A stretch of DNA of 64,000 bases, taken from assembly GCA_018350325.1 (NCBI GenBank), contig JAEVLN010000012.1:620001-684000 (forward strand). Direction: 5' to 3'. The position numbers and the translations under genes were made by a program. This document shows positions 1-17,467 of this stretch, piece by piece (within the stretch, counting starts at the first letter, position 1; every line of letters begins with the position of its first letter). Source of the DNA: Globodera rostochiensis (lineage: Eukaryota; Nematoda; Chromadorea; Rhabditida; Heteroderidae). Below the pieces are notes generated by a model. That model had not been told where the DNA came from, did not search any database, and saw only the letters and a list, made by a program, of their open reading frames with translations.

Positions 1-976
1 TCGATGAGACTTCGGACGTGACATCGGCAACAAAGCAATATTTCTTTGAATATTTCTCAGAATCAACAAGTTTTTTGGCACAAATATTGTCATCATTTGG
101 GAAAACTTTTAAGCTAAAATAACAAAATAAAATATACAAAGGCGAAAATTAAAAGATAATTTGATAGGTTTTGAAGAGAGAAGCTCAAAAACAAATAAAA
201 TAAAAATATTAGTTCCTATTTCAGAGGCGCGTTTGTGTTATGCACGAAAAACATATTTTTAGTCGGGAACTTCGTCGTTTTAATGAGGCTATTCGGACCT
301 AGAAACCCTAATTTGGGATTTTCGCGTCTAAAATAGGCCACATATCGAAGCATCAAATTGGTTAATATACATTATTAATTGGACGCATCTTTGTGGGGAA
401 AAATAGACAAATTTTCACTGATAAATGAGTCAAGACTTTTTTCCGCGAGTGTATTTTCGACCTTTTTCAAAAAATTTAAGGAAAAATAATAAAATTCGAA
501 ATTTTCTTGCCAAGATCACTAATTTTTTGAAAAATTTCATAAAAAATATAATAAATTTTAAAGTGCCTAGATATTTTGCAATTTTTCTTACCAAAAGTAG
601 CAGCCTTACTGATTGATAATTTTATTATTATTATTTTTAAAACTTTTTTTCGGACAAAAAGTATAGTATATAAACATTTGCCATAATTAGGGCTCGGATT
701 TTAGCCTTAAAAATTGCGTAATAGGCACTAACAAAAACAACGCCAAAATAGGCAAAAGTCGATTTTCAGGAGCTTATTTTTGGCTTGCCCACCCCCCCCC
801 CCCCCCCATAAGGCACGCTACGGCCCTGCTTTAGCAGGCAACGGCTGGACGTTTGACTCATTTCAGAAAAGACACACATTTTGCATTTTTAGATCATTCT
901 TTTCACATTCACCAAAAATTGTTTACGTTTTATCATTTTTAGCGGAAAGTTTTCATTTTTAAAAGATTGAATCGAT
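1..976. other. AT-rich non-coding DNA at window start
   Basis: I see no gene that I can support here. A frame open from the window edge (about 3-122) reads DETSDVTSATKQYFFEYF and then stops. The DETSD string recalls hAT-type transposase remnants, but it is too short to call. A run of about 16 C lies near 792-807. The final 100 bases are presumably the promoter and 5' leader of the Sm protein gene that starts at 977. Confidence 0.5.
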
Positions 977-1440
977 ATGGCAACTGCAGTGAAGCCGAGA
1001 AGCGAAATGAGCGCGGAGGAATTGGCTGCCAAGGAGCAGGAAGAGTTCAACCTTGGTCCTCTTTCAGTGCTCACTCATTCTGTGCGAAACCATGCTCAGG
1101 TTCAGTTACTACAACCGACCGGACTGACTTCAATTGGTTTCTTAAGGTGCTCATCAATTGTCGCAATAACAAGAAACTGCTGGGCCGTGTCAAGGCGTTC
1201 GATCGGTAACATTTTGTGGTTTGCCGCTAAGTGTACCGGGCGATTGTTCAAGTTTTTTGCAGCCACTGTAACATGGTGCTGGAAGATGTGAAGGAAATGT
1301 GGACGGAACTGCCGAAGAGGGGAAAAGGCAAAAAGAAGTCTAAGCCCGTGGCGCGCGATCGCTTCATCCCCAAACTTTTTCTGCGCGGCGACAGTGTCAT
1401 TCTCGTGCTGAAGAATCCGTTGGCGAACCCAGACGCATGA
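977..1440 (+). CDS. SNRPD2: Small nuclear ribonucleoprotein Sm D2
   Basis: Core Sm protein D2 is one of the seven subunits that form the ring on U1, U2, U4 and U5 snRNA in the spliceosome; it acts in the nucleus after cytoplasmic snRNP assembly. Three exons (977-1099, 1147-1205, 1263-1440) close in frame to 119 residues, the usual length for the family. The first exon carries [17 protein letters not shown]. The second supplies [19 protein letters not shown] (Sm1 motif). The third supplies [18 protein letters not shown] and the lysine-rich insert [10 protein letters not shown], then the Sm2 motif [14 protein letters not shown]. Both introns are GT-AG and about 50 nt. It is the orthologue of C. 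elegans snr-4. It converges with TAF8, with 382 bp between the stop codons. Confidence 0.96.
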
Positions 1441-1822
1441 AAGCAAAATTGTGCGATTTGAACGTCGTCTATTTATTTTGTTTTCTGTGTGTTTCGGAAA
1501 CTTTTGTTTTGACAATTATTGAGCGTGTGTTGCATCGGTCAAGGACTGTCACCATCTCTCCCTTTCGGCAATGCCACGGTTTGGTTGAATCGGTCTCCAT
1601 TCGTCCTTGAGTGGCAAGGACAGTCCACATAATCTCAGAAAACCTTTAAAAATCAGATCGCAAATTGTGGACCAATTCATTAACTTTTCCAGGATATTGC
1701 CACAAAAAAAAGTGTATTTTTATCCTGTTTAATGTATGTACAAAATTCGGATAACTAGCAATATCATAAAGTTAATGAGTTTGTAACATTTTCGGAAAAT
1801 GAAATAATCGTCGTTATGTCGT

Positions 1823-3986
1823 TTATTCTCCACCACCCAATTCCATGGCCGTCGTGGAACTCCTTCCCCCTGCGCCTCCCTCCTCCGCTTCCATTCCCCC
1901 GCCGTCGTCCCCATCCTCGTCCATTTCTTTGCTGAGCATGCGAGCGAAATAATCATTGTGCTGCTCGTCGTCAACGGTTTGGTCGGCGTCGTCGGTGAGC
2001 AGTGCGGACAGATAGGGCCGAGGCTCGTCGAAAGGCAACAGAACTTGAGTGTGTTTGCAAAATTCCGAGTTTGGATTGTAATGCTGAAGAAATGTTAAAA
2101 CCGACTGTGGCAGAAGTGCGGGATGTACTTAAGCACGTAAGAGCGTTCCGTGTCAAGCGGGTGGAACAGTTCCTCGACGAGCATATCGTCCGTTGTGCAA
2201 CCGCTCGACGCTGCCTCACCAGCACCGATTCCATTGTTGTTCTAAAGCTTTGTTTGAAATTTATTATTTATTTACAAAAATTAGACCGAATAAGCAAACC
2301 CTTAATTGCTGTTGTCCCGCCTCTTTTGGTGCTGAAACGGCACGTTCTCTCCCACCACCAGCCGTCTCCGGCAACGCCTCCTCCTCTTCGTCCTCAGTTG
2401 GCGGCAGCAAAATCTTGAAAGGAATTGCGAGAAACGAATGAAATACGAATAAGAAAGAACCTCGTCCGGCACGGCACCCGAAGACGGCACGTCGTGTCCC
2501 GCAGCATTGGCATGTCCAATCGACGGCATTGCTTCTGCCCCCTCGGCCACCAATCCGTTGACCAAAGGCATTGCCGGGAAATGGCTATGATTTTGTTGTT
2601 TCTTTTGATGGTCAAGTTGGTGTTGACGTCGCAGGCGACGCTCCTCGTGCTGTTTTTCAATCTAGACTGGGACTACGCCTTTGCAGAACGTATTTCAAAA
2701 CAATTTCGGGGGGAAGGGGGGGGGGCGGTCACCCGGAGCAAAAAAAAAAAATTCCGGCGGCGCCTAACAATTTTTTTTAAACCATTGGCCTCTCCCCTCA
2801 ATTTGTACCGACCGCGTCTTTGGCCTCAAACATCAGTCGCGCGTCCAACTCGCGGAAAACGGACACCGTCGGGTACTGAGTGAGTGCGTAGCGTACCAAA
2901 CTCATCTCCCAGTCGCGTTTGTTCTGCGCGTCCAACCGACGCACTCTCTCATAATTGGCGTCAGTCTCATCGCGCACCTAATTTTAAACCATTCAAATAA
3001 ACAAAAAGTTATTGCGGTGACGATGAAAACTAAGAATTTCATATAATCGAATATTTCGCTAAATGTCTCACTTCCGGTCGAATATTTCGCTAAATGTCTC
3101 ACTTCTGATCGAATATTTCGCTAAATGTCTCACTTCCGGTCGAATATTTCGCTAAATGTCTCACTTCCGATCGAATATTTCGCTAAATGTCTCACTTCTG
3201 ATCGAATATTTCGCTAAATGTCTCACTTCCGATCGAATATACGTGTGCGGGTCCGGGAAAGGTGGCAAAAAGTTGGGGAAATGTGACGGGTGCGGGCGTG
3301 GGTCGGCGATGCGGAGAATGGGCGACACTTTTTGCGGTGATTCGGGAAGCACTAAAATTAATTAATTACAAAAACAATTAAATTGGACACATTTCGCCCA
3401 CATAAATTTTGCTTAAAATAGTCGTCATAACGGCCATTTTTTGCTCACCAGAAAATGTGTGTTGTTTTTTGCGGCGGGTGCAATACAAAAAAGGGCCTAA
3501 ATTTGCCAATTTCGGTCGCCCCTCATTCAGCAGAGCCCTATAAATGTCGCCAGCGTTGACCAATGAACGGCCCGTATGCTCACACAGCGCTCTCGAAGAT
3601 TGGCACGTTCTTGAAAAGACTGAAAAACGGTCGAGAGTCCAAATAAATTCAAATGCCAGGACCTCAGCATTTCAACAAAAATAAAAACAAAATTAATTTT
3701 GTTCACTCACATCGAAGCAGCAAAATTGTGAGCGCGCCCAAAGACCCCCCCTCGGCTGAGTGAAAGCCCGCCGAATGGCACATCGAGGCGACACACTGTC
3801 GAAGAATACGCCTGAAACAACGAAACAAAAAATGGAAGTGTTCGATTAATGTGTAAACGACCGATTCGACCTGTACACTTCAAGGGAAGCAGAATCAAAG
3901 GCGGCATTGCCATGGTGAGAACCGGCGGAGTTGGACACGTTCTGGCGACGATCGGCGGACAGCTCCAAATTCGTTGGCAGTGCCAT
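1823..3986 (-). CDS. TAF8: TFIID subunit TAF8
   Basis: TAF8 is a TFIID subunit that pairs with TAF10 through an N-terminal histone fold and helps assemble the general transcription factor in the nucleus. Nine exons (3986-3871, 3811-3711, 3619-3449, 3351-3227, 2977-2813, 2661-2461, 2413-2300, 2241-2137, 2083-1823) close in frame to 452 residues, longer than human TAF8. The histone-fold helix has SAGFHSAEGGSLGALTILL, followed by SRALCEHTGRSLVNAGDIY. The diagnostic TAF8 motif HFPNFLPPFPDPHTYIRSE ends exon 4. Exon 5 is charged and helical. The C-terminal part has LLPFDEPRPYLSALLTDD, matching the conserved PFT(I)PYL-ALL segment, and an acidic tail. Exon 4 ends exactly at the first copy of a 31-bp repeat that duplicates the splice donor. 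Only that first donor gives a full-length frame. The call is strong; individual junctions are predictions. Confidence 0.9.
3047..3241. repeat. 31-bp tandem array in TAF8 intron 4
   Basis: Six complete 31-bp units start at 3047, 3078, 3109, 3140, 3171 and 3202, followed by a 9-base partial copy at 3233. Read on the minus strand, each unit contains GAA|GTGAGACATTTAG|CG, that is a good 5' splice donor (at 3226, 3195, 3164, 3133, 3102 and 3071) and a TTTAG acceptor-like site. Units differ only at one or two bases (TCGGAA, TCAGAA or CCGGAA before the donor). The array takes up about three quarters of the 249-nt intron (2978-3226) and reaches back over the last 12 coding bases of exon 4. Confidence 0.95.
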
Positions 3987-4659
3987 CAGCACAGAAGAAA
4001 AAAAAAATGCTTTTTTATAATAAATTCAAAAATGCAACAAATTTAGCGACTTGAAAGCAAACATTACGCAAGCATTAAATGTTTCACTTGGCCCATTGGA
4101 AACGATTGCCTATTTTGGCCGAATTCGAACAAAAATTAAAATAAAACCGCCTAAAATTACACATTTGGCCCTTGCAGTGTAATCTTGAATTGTGTCGCGT
4201 TCAAATAAACGCACAAAATTGAAAGGACACAAATTTCTGTTTTGTGTCGTCCGTCTATCGCCCGCCGGTGCTTTGGGGTTTGTCGTGTCGCTTTAGGAAG
4301 TTTAAACTTTAAACGGCCGGAATTTGCGGTGATTGCTTCTGTGTGCTGCTCTGATCAGTCGAACAAATGAAAGGAAAAAGACACTTAATTTGGGCGCGAG
4401 AATTGTGTCATCGCCGGGAGGGGGGGGGGGGGGGCTTCCATTTCCCAAACTACGGACTTTTGGCTTTTTAAGTGCATAAAACATGTACATAGTAAGGTTT
4501 GAAACCATTCAAATTGCTTAAATTTGTGAAAATAATTTTTATTTTGGTTCATTATGGCACCAAAATTATCCAATTCCCACAACGAATTGCTTTTTTGTCT
4601 GATTTTATATCCGGCTTTGATAAAATTTGCATCTTCCAGTGCCTTCGTGCCTATAGAAG
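3987..4659. other. Non-coding spacer, divergent TAF8 / esterase region
   Basis: No supported gene lies here. This is the interval between the TAF8 start on the minus strand and the esterase remnant on the plus strand. It holds AT-rich sequence, a G run at about 4421-4434 and short simple-sequence stretches. An upstream exon of the esterase could be hidden here, but I see no convincing candidate. Confidence 0.5.
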
Positions 4660-5491
4660 GTGATCAAAAACAAAAAAGAATACAAAAGACGAAAAATATT
4701 GGCAAATTCTTCAGAATTTTCTACTGACAATGAGGAGGAGTCCGTACCTTCGATTGTTACCGTCCGCAACGGGCAAATTCGGGGATTTCGCCGAGAGTTG
4801 GAGCCGGCATTGGATGCAGAAAAAGTGCTGTTTGAGCAAGCAGACATTTTCCTCGGCATTCCCTTCGCACAACCGCCGGTAGACGAACTCCGATTGGAAG
4901 TGAGTGGATGGAGGAGGGCACAGAATCCAAAATTGGCATTTCTCCTTCAATCCCACGCCCTCCCCCAACATCCCGACAAAAATTGATTGATTGGAGTTCT
5001 TCGAGATTAGTGTTCGAAGCACTGTTAGTGAGTCTTGGTCTAATTTGGACCGACCGATTTGCTCATTCCATCGCTTTCTTTTCCATCAGTGTTTGCTTTG
5101 GTCTAAAAATGCTCTTAAGCGCCCGCTTGCCGCAAGTAATTGGACTGGCACTTTGGACGCCACCGCCCTTCCGGCTCCGTGCGTGCCGCAGCAGTTGCTG
5201 ACAGCGCTAAACTTTGACGAGAACTGCCTGCAGCTGAATGTAATGCGTCCGGCATCCGTGCCCTCCGGCGACGCCAGTTCTTACCAATTCCCCGTGTTGG
5301 TGTTCATCCACGGCGGTGCCTTTATTATCGGCGGCACTTTTGTGGAGGGGTACGCCAACATCTCCAACAACTTTGTCGCCCAGGGCATCGTTGTTGTCAC
5401 CGTTCAGTACCGTCTCAATTTTCTTGGTACACATTCAGGGGGGCTTTTCGGGAAGGGCACTAAATCTTAATCAATCCCACGACATTTTTAA

Positions 5492-6029
<538 letters not shown>

Positions 6030-6670
6030 AGCGGCGTTAGGACCGGTCGACAAAAGACCGGTTTCAGCTGTCGGGTCATTAAGTGAAAAACCCCCGTATT
6101 TAATGTTTATATTTTTAGTTTCTTTCGGACGTTCTTTTCATTATGCCAATTTTGGCCGAGGCGCGGCTGAAAGCGGAGCTCGGGTGGCCCGTGTTGATCA
6201 TGTGAACAAAGGGCACGCCAAATTGTTGCCCTTCCCCGGGGTGGCACATACCGGTGAGAGGGGGGGGGGGGAGAGAGGAATTTGTGGGGTTTTTCAATTC
6301 AGCCGAATATGCCTTCACATTGGGCGTGCCATTGCTCGGCAATTACGCGCTGGACGAAGAGGACAAAAACGTCAGGGCAACAATGGCACATGCCTACGGC
6401 ACTTTTGTGAAGAACGGGTGGGCACAGACCTAATCAGTCCTCGAAGTAAAAAGCATTTTAAGCGTGCCGAACACGCTGAACGACGAAACGAATTGGCCTC
6501 GGCTCGGCTCTGACCGCCGTCAACCCCTCCAATTAACCCGCATCAAATATCCCAAACCCGTGACCGAAACGGAGCCAACGGACGTCGCGGAAAAATTGAA
6601 ATTTTGGCGGAAACTGTCCACGCTAAAAGGCTACGGAGGAATGACGGGCTTTGCCAAGGAACTTCCCTGA

Positions 6671-7036
6671 ACATCGACCACTCGAATTGATGTACAAATT
6701 GTTTTTAATTAATTCACCCGCATATTTATTATATTTGTCAACAAAATCGAGAGGTCTAGTCAATTAAACACAAAGACCAAATCAAGTTTATTCCTTTATT
6801 AATTAGCTTAAATTTGAACAAATAAAAATGTCTCTTCGGAAGAGTAAAAAACTGTCAATTTAAGGAAAGGGATAGAATTAACAATTAATCATTTTCTAAG
6901 CAAATCAATGCGAAGCTTAGTTTAACAACAAAAGTTGCAAAATGCATGAATGAAGTCTGTGAAGCGTTTGCAAAGTCTGTAGAAGGTCTATTAACCTGAA
7001 TTAAATATTAGTGCCATTCCTATCGCATTCTATCGA
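6671..7036. other. Convergent intergenic spacer
   Basis: AT-rich spacer between the 3' ends of the esterase remnant and glycogen phosphorylase. Nothing else is recognised. Several AATAAA-like strings on both strands could serve as polyadenylation signals. Confidence 0.5.
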
Positions 7037-11850
<4,814 letters not shown>

Positions 11851-11876
11851 CTGGAAGTTTTAAAAAAAACCAATGC

Positions 11877-12074
11877 TTGCGGGAAAAATTTTCGCGAATG
11901 AAGAAAATAACAATATACCAACCATCAAATGGCTATTATATAAAGTGGTGGCTTCTAGGTGCTAAAAATCTCGTTTTAAGTAGCAGTTACAATCAAAATC
12001 CTGCTAAGAATTACAAAAGTGCCAAAGTAGGTTGTAACTTGGGTTCTAAAATCACGATTTATGTTTTTTTATAG
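11877..12074 (+). other. Possible coding fragment A with YY..KWW.LGAKN pattern
   Basis: This short open segment encodes GYYIKWWLLGAKNLVLS followed later by SAKVG. A second segment 600 bases downstream (12512-12772) encodes SYYSVKKWFVLGAKNTILN and SAKVE. I do not recognise the family. The four codons for G-A-K-N are all different between the copies but synonymous, and so look like remnants of a protein-coding repeat rather than chance similarity. No splice context or start is established. Confidence 0.25.
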
Positions 12075-12511
12075 GTACTAAAAAGTTGCTTTGAAAAATG
12101 TGAAATTTTTTTTTCAAATCGAAGAACCGTTTATTGTATGAAAAGAACCACGACTCCCTCAAGATAAATTATACCTCTGAGGGCCATGCGTGTGGCTTCC
12201 CCCCCCCCCCCCTCTACTTTTTTTCCTTCACTTTCTTTTCATCTGTCCCTAGAACCAAAATGAAATGAAAGTGTTTGTGGAAAGAAGAGTCGAAAGTGAA
12301 TGGTTGGTTGGTGGTTATGTACATAATATGATGGAATGAGTGAGTAAACAACTCATCGCCTCATTGTCGGACTGAACAAAAAATTAATAAATTCGCCCTT
12401 CGTCCATCCCCCTCCAAAGAAAGGAAACACAGCAAAAGTTTATTATCATCTATCGATTCGAACATTTTTTGTAAAAAAATATGTAGTAAAATGAGAAGAA
12501 AAGAGTAAAGT

Positions 12512-12772
12512 TTGGTTCCCCCCCCCCTTTTTTTTGTGGTAGAGGCTGGTCCCTCCCCCCCCCCATTCCAAAATGAAATTTATTTTAAAATGGAGGGGAC
12601 AGCCTCACAAATCAGTTATTACTCTGTCAAGAAATGGTTTGTTTTAGGGGCGAAGAACACGATTCTAAATCTGAAACCTAAAATTCGTTGGCCGGAAATC
12701 AAAAGGTTAGAGAGCAATAGCGCCAAAGTAGAGCTGGGATTTATACATATGCACCAGAAACTACATTTTTAA
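12512..12772 (+). other. Possible coding fragment B with YY..KW..LGAKN pattern
   Basis: This is the partner of the segment at 11877-12074. It is open for 86 codons, but the first third reads through C-rich simple sequence and is unlikely to be real. The similarity is confined to about 12612-12750, where SYYSVKKWFVLGAKNTILN is followed by SNSAKVELGF. It may be a decayed gene copy, an exon of an unannotated plus-strand gene, or repeat-derived. No function is assigned. Confidence 0.25.
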
Positions 12773-13374
12773 CAATTTTGCCAAGGTAAATGCTCCGAAA
12801 TCCCAGCCCAAACAATGGGCACTGAAACGAATTGCTCCGTTAGATTTGAGTTAGGTAATTCTAATTTGTTATTCTTTTGGGTTTTCGCTATTTTCCTCCA
12901 CAAATTATCTTTCTTAGCAGAATTTGTTATTGCAAACACAATGAATCACTAATGATCATTCCTTTCAATAAATGAGCAAATCAGCGATCGTTCAGACAAA
13001 TTCATCGTTACGAACATTGGCGTTGTTTAATTATTTCGTTTACTCATAGCGAAATGAAAGTGATGGCATCGAATTGGAGAACTCAGATTTTGTCGGGATG
13101 TTGCGGAGGGCGGGGAATCGCTGATTAAATTTAAATTTATTCATTCACCATCAAGGCCACGCCGTAGTACATGCCCCACTGCAAATTTAACGCAAAACCA
13201 TAGAGCCGACCTTTATTACCTTTCTAAAAATAATTTATTTTCTGCATGTACATATTTGCCTACAATAAAGTTGGATTGTTGCCACGCCGGTTTCTTAATG
13301 CACATTTAATCGATCACCAGTAAATTTGTAAAATATTAATGACCAATCACTTCATATATTCCTCCTGTCTCTTC

Positions 13375-16300
13375 TCATTTGGAAGTAAGCAAAAGGCGTA
13401 GGTAAGTGATTTGCACGTCACGCTCCATTTCGCTGAGCCGTGCCGCAACTCCACTCATTTCGACAGCGTGGCCGAGCCGAGTACCTCCTAAAATTATTAT
13501 CGAATTAATCGCAAATCCTTTAATATTTTGATGACCGTTTGTTTGTGTTAACTTCCAAAATAAACACCTGTATCAGTTCGCTTGGCACCGTACACAACTT
13601 TGCCATCGTATTCATTCACCGGCACGTTCATGTCCGGGCCAACTCTGGAGATTGTGATGCCAAGATGTTCTTCAATTTCGCCCAAATACTTAAATGTTTA
13701 TAGTCACCAAATAATTATTTTGTTCAAAAAGAAACTAAATTTTCGGGTCCGGGTTTCCCAAATGTACCCCTCGCCGCCTTATTTGGGAACAATGCTATAT
13801 ATACCATTATGTGGCAATAAACGCACGTTGAGTTCGTTAAACCATTTGGTACACCCGCCATGCTCCACCAGCTTTGTGTTATTACAGTTAGCGCCCCGAC
13901 TCCGGCATTGGTGGTACCACACCTTCTCCGGCACTGTGGAAACCAGCGAAATTGCTAAACCCATCCTGAAAATCTGCGAAGTGCCGAAAGGACAAAATAT
14001 GAGCAAAAAGAGCAAAGCGAAAAATGAGTCAATTTTGGTTGACCTTTCTGCGCGCCCAACTCGTCCAATTCGATGCACGTAATTCGCTTTATCTTCCGCC
14101 GGGGGCATCGTCACATTTACCACTGAAAAGAAGCAAAAATTCGCAAAATTAAGCAAAATTTTCGTTGGCACCAAAGGGCACTCCGCCGATGTCGAGGCCT
14201 CGTGCCGCCACATCCGTACAAATCAGAAAGCGCACTTTCCTCTCCTAAAATTATTGCGTTGTTTTGCTTCGTCAAAATGTCCAAAAAACTTTAAATAGTT
14301 TCAAATTGCGCGTCCGTTCGTCCGCGCTTCGGTCTCCGTGCAGACAAACACAGTTGAGCCCCCGTGGCGCCAAGAACTTCTCCATGTTGTCACAGTCCAA
14401 TTTGGTACTGAACAAACGGACAATTTTCTCTTTATTCGTATAGAATTTTTGAGATAAAACCGGCAAAAAATGATGGCCTGGTCCATTTTATGCTCCTCAA
14501 TAGCCTTCAACAAATATTCCCCCTTCAACACTTTGACCGCCTCTGACAATGTTTCCGGATTATCGCTGCCCGCACGAAGTTGATCCCGAGCGTGAACGGC
14601 ATCGGTCTGATGGGTTCCCTTTTTTCAAAGATTTAAAACAATAAAAAGACCTGAACAGATTGGCCTGGCTTCGAACGAAGTCGAATCCAGCTTTTGTCCT
14701 CATGGGGATCAACCATACAAACAACCGTAAATTGGGGGAAACTTATTCAAAATAATTTAACCGTTACATTTATTAAAATATTATTTTGAATATATCAATT
14801 AATAATATAGTATTATTTGCCTGATGGACCGTCTCGGGCACAGAGTCCTGCCCCTTCAAGTCGATCCATTGCGGGAAGTACATATATTGGGTCTAAAAGG
14901 GGGCAATTACATTAATCTTTTTTGCGTTAAACACACCGCCAACCGCTTAACGGCCATATTATGAAGGGTTGCGGAGCAGACAATTATTTGGAGACGATTT
15001 CCATCGTCCGAATATTTGGGAATTTGCGAGTGCAACTCGTGCACAATTTGGGCCGAGTCGCTTTGACCTCCGAGCAGAGAATCGGCCTCATCGAGCACAA
15101 AAAACCTAATCTTTAAATAGAAAAAAGGTACGGAAGGCCTCCAAAATAGTCACTAATTAGCTATCCCTCCTCTTCATATGGCCTACGTTGGATTGACCTG
15201 ATCAAGCGCAATTTGACCCTCCTGAACAAGTCCCCGGATTCGGCCTGGAGTACATGTCAAAATGTCCACGCCGGAGTTGATAGCCGCCACCTGTTGTCCC
15301 ATTGGAATGCCGCTTACAGCGAGAACATTTCTAAAATCTAACAATTTCTTAAATTAATCACTCGGTTCTTGTTTCGCCTCCCACACAACCAAAAGCATTA
15401 CCCCCCCCCTTTTTTGTTCACCTGATTTTCGGCTTCTCCAAATACTTTCGAAAACGCTCAATTTGGTCGTGCGTTTGTTGTGCCAGTTCCTTCGTCGGCT
15501 CCACGACTAAACACATCGGTGCATTGGACTTCCGTTGCTGTGGCCCTTCAACGCCTCCCCCCGCCGACGCTATCCGTTGGCCGCCCTTCACCGACGAGTC
15601 GATTTGACATGCCGGCACGGCACGGCAAAGTGCCACCCAATCCTAAAAAACAAAAAGAAATTTGCGAGTGTAAATTATAGTCGAAATTATCAAATTGGAT
15701 TTAAAAAACGCACTCCTTTTGGGGAGAAGCGCAGCGGACTCTGGCCAAAGTTAAGCCGAATTCGCGCATTCTTAAACGGGAGAGGAAGTCGATCAGACAA
15801 ACTTTTGAAAATTTTATTAATGTAATAATATTATAATCGCTCATTTGAGGAATGACCGTTTCTCTGAACCAATCCGTCGGCTAACATTTTGATCGCCAAA
15901 CCCAATGAGAATGATTGACGACTGACTTTGATCACAACGGCGGGGAACAGTCCTTGCTGAATTTGCTGCTGTTTGAGGGCGAAGGCCATCGGAAAGTCAA
16001 TCCCATTTTTGGAAAAGTGCACTCTGCCCAATTCAAGGTCCAAAAAGCAGCCAATGGTGTCGCCCAACGTAAAACTTTGTCCATAGTCCTCAAATTGGCC
16101 CGCGTGGCTCTTCTTGCCCGTGCCTCCGAAACCCCAGCCCTGGTCATCGGTTCCTTGAAGATTGATTAATATTATATAAAACCAATTTGCTGATTTTAAA
16201 ACAAAAATGTGAACAATGCGTCTTTAAATAAATAATCCATTTGTCTTGGAAATAACCAGAATGGCGGGTACCTAAATTAAGATTTGCACGCGCTGTGGAC

Positions 16301-17251
16301 CATCCCATCCGGCAAAGTCCGTCACTTTCGATGAGTGCCTCATAATAATATTTGCCTGTGAAAGAATCCAACGCTTAAAATACGATAAAAGTCCCTAAAA
16401 GCAAACCGGAGCCCTTAACTCCTCGCACAGCACGCGTTCCACTCCACAACTTCGGATGGTTACTCTCGCAGACCAACCCACTGATGTCGACGCCCAAATT
16501 GTGGTCACGGTCGAAAATGTTCATGCGCCAGCTGTTGTCTGAGCCAATTTAATGCGTTAAGCATTTTAAATTAATTTAAACAATTTAATGCACCTTCAAC
16601 AACAGCCCCTTGGCGGTTGGGTTTTGGCGGTTGCATAGACTCGAAGACAATTTGAAGAATCTAAAAAAACATCAAATTCATTTAATCCACCGAAGTGAAC
16701 CGACCGGAATACAAAAAGCGCCCGTCTTGCCGCTGCCCGTTTCTGCGGCCTGAAAACTTTTAACCTTAACAAAAATGAACAAAAAACACCCAAATTTGAG
16801 CTACCTCAGTCAAAAACGCCTTTCGATAATGGTCAAAGCCACCTTTTTTGAAAGAAATTTCAAACTGTGGAGAAAACCGTGGGTTCAAGGCGTAAATCCG
16901 ATTCTGCCCTTCATTTTGAACTGTTTCAAACCCCCGGACTCAAATTTGAAGCTTTTTTTAAGTCCTAAGGGGCCGGGCATACAAAATGAGTGCCAGTTTG
17001 GACAACGAATTTGGTCTAAGCTAGTCCCACATTAGTCAGTCTTGCAGTTGCGTTGTGTTATTATAAATCACCATGCAAACGTCGCCCCCTCCGAGAATGG
17101 CGGGAATCGCTTCCGATTGAATGTCCGTCGGAAGTCTGAAAAGAACCGGTAAAAGACTCAAAAAATGAATGAATAATCCTCACGTCCAATCCAAATCATT
17201 GAGTGCTGTTGCAAGCTCCGACAAAACGCCCAACTCCTCAAACGCCGTCAT
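13375..17251 (-). CDS. DDX1: DEAD-box RNA helicase DDX1
   Basis: DDX1 is an ATP-dependent RNA helicase implicated in tRNA ligase, 3'-end processing and RNA granule functions. It starts [20 protein letters not shown] at 17251. Walker A is [12 protein letters not shown]. The SPRY domain inserted between motif I and motif Ia, which defines DDX1, is present ([37 protein letters not shown]). Then come [19 protein letters not shown], the TPGRIRG motif, [12 protein letters not shown], the SAT motif in [35 protein letters not shown], and [12 protein letters not shown]. The stop is at 13375-13377. The gene uses many small introns. It lies 217 bp downstream of uL30m on the same strand, a spacing compatible with a nematode operon. 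Confidence 0.93.
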
Positions 17252-17467
17252 TATAATTTTCTAAGCAAAAATAAAAATATTAATTTAAATTCTGAATGAC
17301 AATTTACACCAGAATAAAATTGGCAGCCTTTCCGCAAAGGAGAAAAACACAATTAAAATGATCATTTAAAAGATATTTTATTCAAATGCATAAAATAAAA
17401 AAACACAAAAAATCAAATTGAATGGGCCGTGCCAACTCGTTCGACAACTTTAGCACGATCAATTGCT

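Larger units (their letters stand above)
11851..13374. other. Upstream region of glycogen phosphorylase
   Basis: About 1.5 kb lies between the PYG start and the DDX1 3' end. It contains C runs (about 12197-12210, 12517-12523, 12554-12564), AT-rich DNA and two plus-strand segments that share a peptide pattern (described separately). There is otherwise no supported gene; promoter elements of PYG presumably lie at its left end. Confidence 0.5.

Noticed and set aside
2002..2418. 138-codon plus-strand open frame opposite TAF8
   Set aside because: It is antisense to TAF8 exons 7-9, which close in frame and match the family.
3047..3241. CRISPR-like direct repeats
   Set aside because: Units are contiguous with no spacers, the genome is eukaryotic, and the array is explained by duplication of an exon-intron junction.
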